DNA of 64,000 bases from Monomorium pharaonis (taxonomy: Eukaryota > Arthropoda > Insecta > Hymenoptera > Formicidae), in contig NC_050476.1 in assembly GCF_013373865.1 (NCBI RefSeq), forward strand, positions 6,990,501 to 7,054,500, read 5' to 3'. Below the pieces are notes generated by a model. The model was not told the DNA's origin and made no database searches. It saw nothing but the letters and a program-made list of their open reading frames with translations. The position numbers and the translations under genes were made by a program. Shown here in pieces: positions 61,137 through 64,000 of the stretch (positions within the stretch are counted from its first letter, which is position 1; every line of letters begins with the position of its first letter).

Positions 61137-61200
61137 GATAATATAGATAATATATAGATATTATAATATAGATATTATAGATAATATAGATATTATATAG
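61137..61200. repeat. AT-rich minisatellite
   Basis: Imperfect units of AGATAATATAGATATTA type repeated three to four times next to the hydrolase 5' UTR donor. Confidence 0.6.
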
Positions 61201-61732
61201 CTTACCTCTTGTGTGGACGTAACTTGGATTATTTTATGAAATTTACGTCGCAGTAACAGCAATCTAATGCAGACTGACAAAAATTGATGAAGAACTCTTC
61301 TTCTCTCTGCAGATCAAACGCTACTACTGAGGCGCTAGCACTAGAACCAAAATAAAAGATTGCAGGAAAAGAAAATTAATTCAAAGAATCTCATAAAATC
61401 ATAAATGTATACATATATTGTTTAAAGTTCTTTCACATATTGTTTAAAGTTATTGTTTCTTTTACGACTTGTTTACGCTGGTTATTTATTACTTCTTCCA
61501 CGGTCATTGTGACTGTGGGATTATCTTTTTTTAGTTCAGGAGAAAAAGTCTTAACATAAATATATGCTACGATTTGAATCTTTGACATTAAAAAGGAAAC
61601 TATTTGTTAGTCTAATGCATAAGTCAATTTAGCAATGTAAATTGTTAAAATTTATTATGAAATTATTCTATTCATATTTTATAATTGTTAAAATTATTCT
61701 ACTTGTATTTTGCTGTGATGTTTCTCATTTCC

Positions 61733-61882
61733 AGAGCCGCTATTTCGTACACTATTATCGATAGTTCGATAACTGTCGGTTCGATAATTGTCGTTGCGCA
61801 CATATATTTTTATATATCAAAATACACGCGCAACTTATCGAACCGATAACTATCGTGTAATCGTGTACGGAATAGCAGCCCA
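61733..61882. mobile_element. MITE-like palindromic element, copy 2 (150 bp)
   Basis: Same design as the copy at 38213-38360: ends related to GCTGCTATTCCGTACA, inverted arms with TCGGTTCGATAA and the centre GTCGTTGCGCACATATATTT. The left terminus differs by several bases (GCCGCTATTTCGTACA). Here it is not inside another element. Confidence 0.85.
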
Positions 61883-62982
61883 GGCAAATCAATAATTCAT
61901 GATGCTAGGTAACGATAATGACACAAATATTATAATATGCAATGGCAATGAATAATCATATTAGAAATGATAAATATTCATTGAAATTGGTCAGAAATAC
62001 ATAAATATAAAAAAGAAAAAACCGAACATATTCAAATAAATTATAATATATATTAAAAAATAAGATACAAAAAAACAAAGATTTATTTTTAAACAAAACA
62101 AGGTCACAATTACAACAAAACATTATCAAAAATTTAAAAAATTTATAAATCGTTCTATTAATTATTACATTTAAATATGTGCAAAATTTAAGTATTCTCT
62201 TATTGGTTTAAAAATTATTTAATTTTTTGTTTGCTCTTGATTTTTATAATTATATTAAAATCGTATAAAAAATAATACGTACTTGATTATATTTGCAAGT
62301 TTGATGAAGATGTAGCATTGCGAATTAAATCCAATTTTTTTTATGTATGCTAATAAAATTAATAAATATTCGTATACGAATTATGTTACTTTGAATCTAA
62401 TATTTATTATAGTTCAAAAAGTTTATATTTGTCTAAAACTGAAGCAAAATAAGATTATTTTCGTTCGTAAGGTCAAAATTTGAATTTATAAGAATATTCA
62501 CAGATTTGTTTCAAATAACAACCTGTTTAAATTAAAAGTTAAAAATTCGCGGTTATTTACTCCATTTTTTCGCAACTAAATTGATTGCCAGCTTTACTTC
62601 GTTAATAACATTACTTTCGGCCTTATCGATTCTTCTGAGTCGTCGTTGAGAGTTCATTAGAGAGCCGCTTCGCGAGTATCTCTCGCTGCATTATCGACAT
62701 CAATTTTTTTTTCACTTAACTCCAGACGACAGTTCTTGTTCGCGCGTGCGTCGCGGTCGGCGCGTGCGGATAGTAAAACGGTAAAATGGCTGCTGGGAAA
62801 CGTCAATACCTTTTATACTGATACGAGTCTTGTCTTTGTGATCGTATTTGTAAATACGATCGCGACGCGAAAGAACATCGCAGTGAGTACGACGCATGCC
62901 GTTTGACTGATCGGTGCCCGAGTGCTTCGTAGTCGCGTGCACGCGTGAGTTGTGCGTGTGTGCGTGCGTGCGTGCCGACGGG

Positions 62983-63030
62983 ATGGCGGAGTTCGTACGC
63001 GGCGGGCCCAGCGTATCCAACAGTGCGAAG
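62983..63030 (+). CDS. First coding exon of an unrecognised gene
   Basis: ATG opens a frame of 16 codons, MAEFVRGGPSVSNSAK, that ends exactly at a strong donor (AAG|GTACGT). It lies at the 3' end of a CpG-rich block (62620-63020), as expected for a first exon. I do not recognise the protein from these residues. The rest of the gene would lie past 64000, since no in-phase continuation was seen before the window ends. The exon may also be entirely 5' UTR. Confidence 0.4.
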
Positions 63031-64000
63031 GTACGTATTGGATTGCGATTACGAGAAGCGGAGAACGTTTACTCGCGTTCGACGTCTTCTCTTTCCCGAT
63101 GTACATGCGGAATTACGAACGGTGAGAGACGCGACTCCGATTTTCTCTCCGCCCCTCATTCAATATTTTGATTCCCCTGTCGTTCTCGTGACAATACAGC
63201 GGCAGGGACACACCGGGCTTTTTTATCTCCCGTGTTCACCATTATCTCCTGACGAGGCTTTCGACTCCTTGATTAGGCACACACGCCACATTTAAGCGAA
63301 AACAGCTTGATGCATATGCTACACTTTTGTTCCAGATTACTTATTTCGATTTCCTGTTTTGAATATTTGGATATGATACATAGATGCAATGATATGATAC
63401 TTGTTTCAGCATTTTTGATGGATAATGATATCGAAACGAGTCAATTCATCACCGCTACGGAGAGTGGTCGAACGCGATTATAAACATTTTTTATTTTTAT
63501 TTTAACTTTTATTTTACACAGTATATCAAAATAGTTTGTAATTTTAAAATTTAGTTTTAAAATTGAAGGTCTTTTCAACTATACTAATGGCAAGATTGCA
63601 TCTGGAGGAATCTATTCTTTTAAAATAAATCTTGTTTTGTTTCATACATATATGTACATATATATTTTATTTTATAAAATATATATATTTTAAACTCTAT
63701 ATTTGTACAATGACATAACACAAACAATATAATTTTTCAAAAAGTTTGAATGTGTTAGATTACTAAAATTTTGTAATATTATTTATAAAAGTGATTTAAT
63801 GTATTGATTTGGTTTATGGATTGCAAAAGAATAAAAGTATTAATAATTTTTTATTCTCAGATTTTGTTTTTTGTAAATTTAAAAAATGACTTTTTAATTA
63901 CGTGCAAATTATTGTGAATGAATAATATTTTCAAAATCTTTATAAATTTCTGATGTATTATTTTATCTCGTAAAACAAAAGTTATAGAGAAAAAAGTTAG
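63031..64000. other. Probable first intron at right edge
   Basis: CpG-rich for the first 250 bases, then strongly AT-rich. No coding exon was recognised. Assignment as intron follows only from the exon call at 62983-63030. Confidence 0.35.

Larger units (their letters stand above)
60883..62982. other. Spacer between hydrolase and the last gene
   Basis: Holds the hydrolase 5' UTR/promoter (to about 61350), a short minisatellite at 61137-61200 (AGATAATATAGATATTA-like units), palindromic element copy 2, a long AT-rich stretch (61890-62560) with nothing visible, and from 62620 a CpG-rich promoter for the gene starting at 62983. Confidence 0.5.

Overview
This is nuclear DNA from an insect, most likely a hymenopteran (ant- or bee-like). 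Genes have many short introns with GT-AG borders, spacers are AT-rich, promoters are short and CpG-rich, and the window has dinucleotide arrays and small palindromic (MITE-like) elements. Protein families and gene structures support an insect; the order-level call is inference. I see no prokaryotic operon, CRISPR array, virus or intact autonomous transposon.

Seventeen protein genes could be assembled exon by exon, with reading phase checked at every junction, plus the first coding exon of an eighteenth. Left to right: a COX6B-like subunit (+), ZFC3H1 (-), ferritin heavy chain (-), MED21 (-), SETD1/Set1 (-), UQCRH (+), ANKFY1/Rabankyrin-5 (-) with a Ly6-type GPI protein (+) inside one of its introns, a senju-like nucleotide-sugar transporter (-), TBC1D23 (-), TOMM70 (+), DPAGT1/Alg7 (-) with an MGAT3-type GT17 glycosyltransferase (+) inside one of its introns, RNF14 (+), alpha-tubulin (-), PRMT9 (+), a kraken/SERHL-like serine hydrolase (-) and an unrecognised first exon (+).

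Loose themes are nuclear gene expression (ZFC3H1, MED21, SETD1, PRMT9), mitochondria (COX6B, UQCRH, TOMM70), endosome/Golgi traffic (ANKFY1, TBC1D23) and N-glycosylation (senju-like transporter, DPAGT1, MGAT3). Three gene pairs are head to head around a shared spacer: SETD1/UQCRH, TBC1D23/TOMM70 and DPAGT1/RNF14; alpha-tubulin/PRMT9 is a fourth, looser one. TOMM70/DPAGT1, RNF14/alpha-tubulin and PRMT9/hydrolase converge at their 3' ends.

I found no clearly new biological system. The best leads are the MGAT3-type gene nested inside DPAGT1 (two UDP-GlcNAc enzymes at opposite ends of one pathway), a ZFC3H1 that stops right after its zinc finger, a roughly 87-unit GU tract directly after a stop codon, a palindromic element inserted into another palindromic element with a second copy 23 kb away, and a His-rich N-terminus on SETD1. 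All exon borders are read by eye, without transcript evidence.
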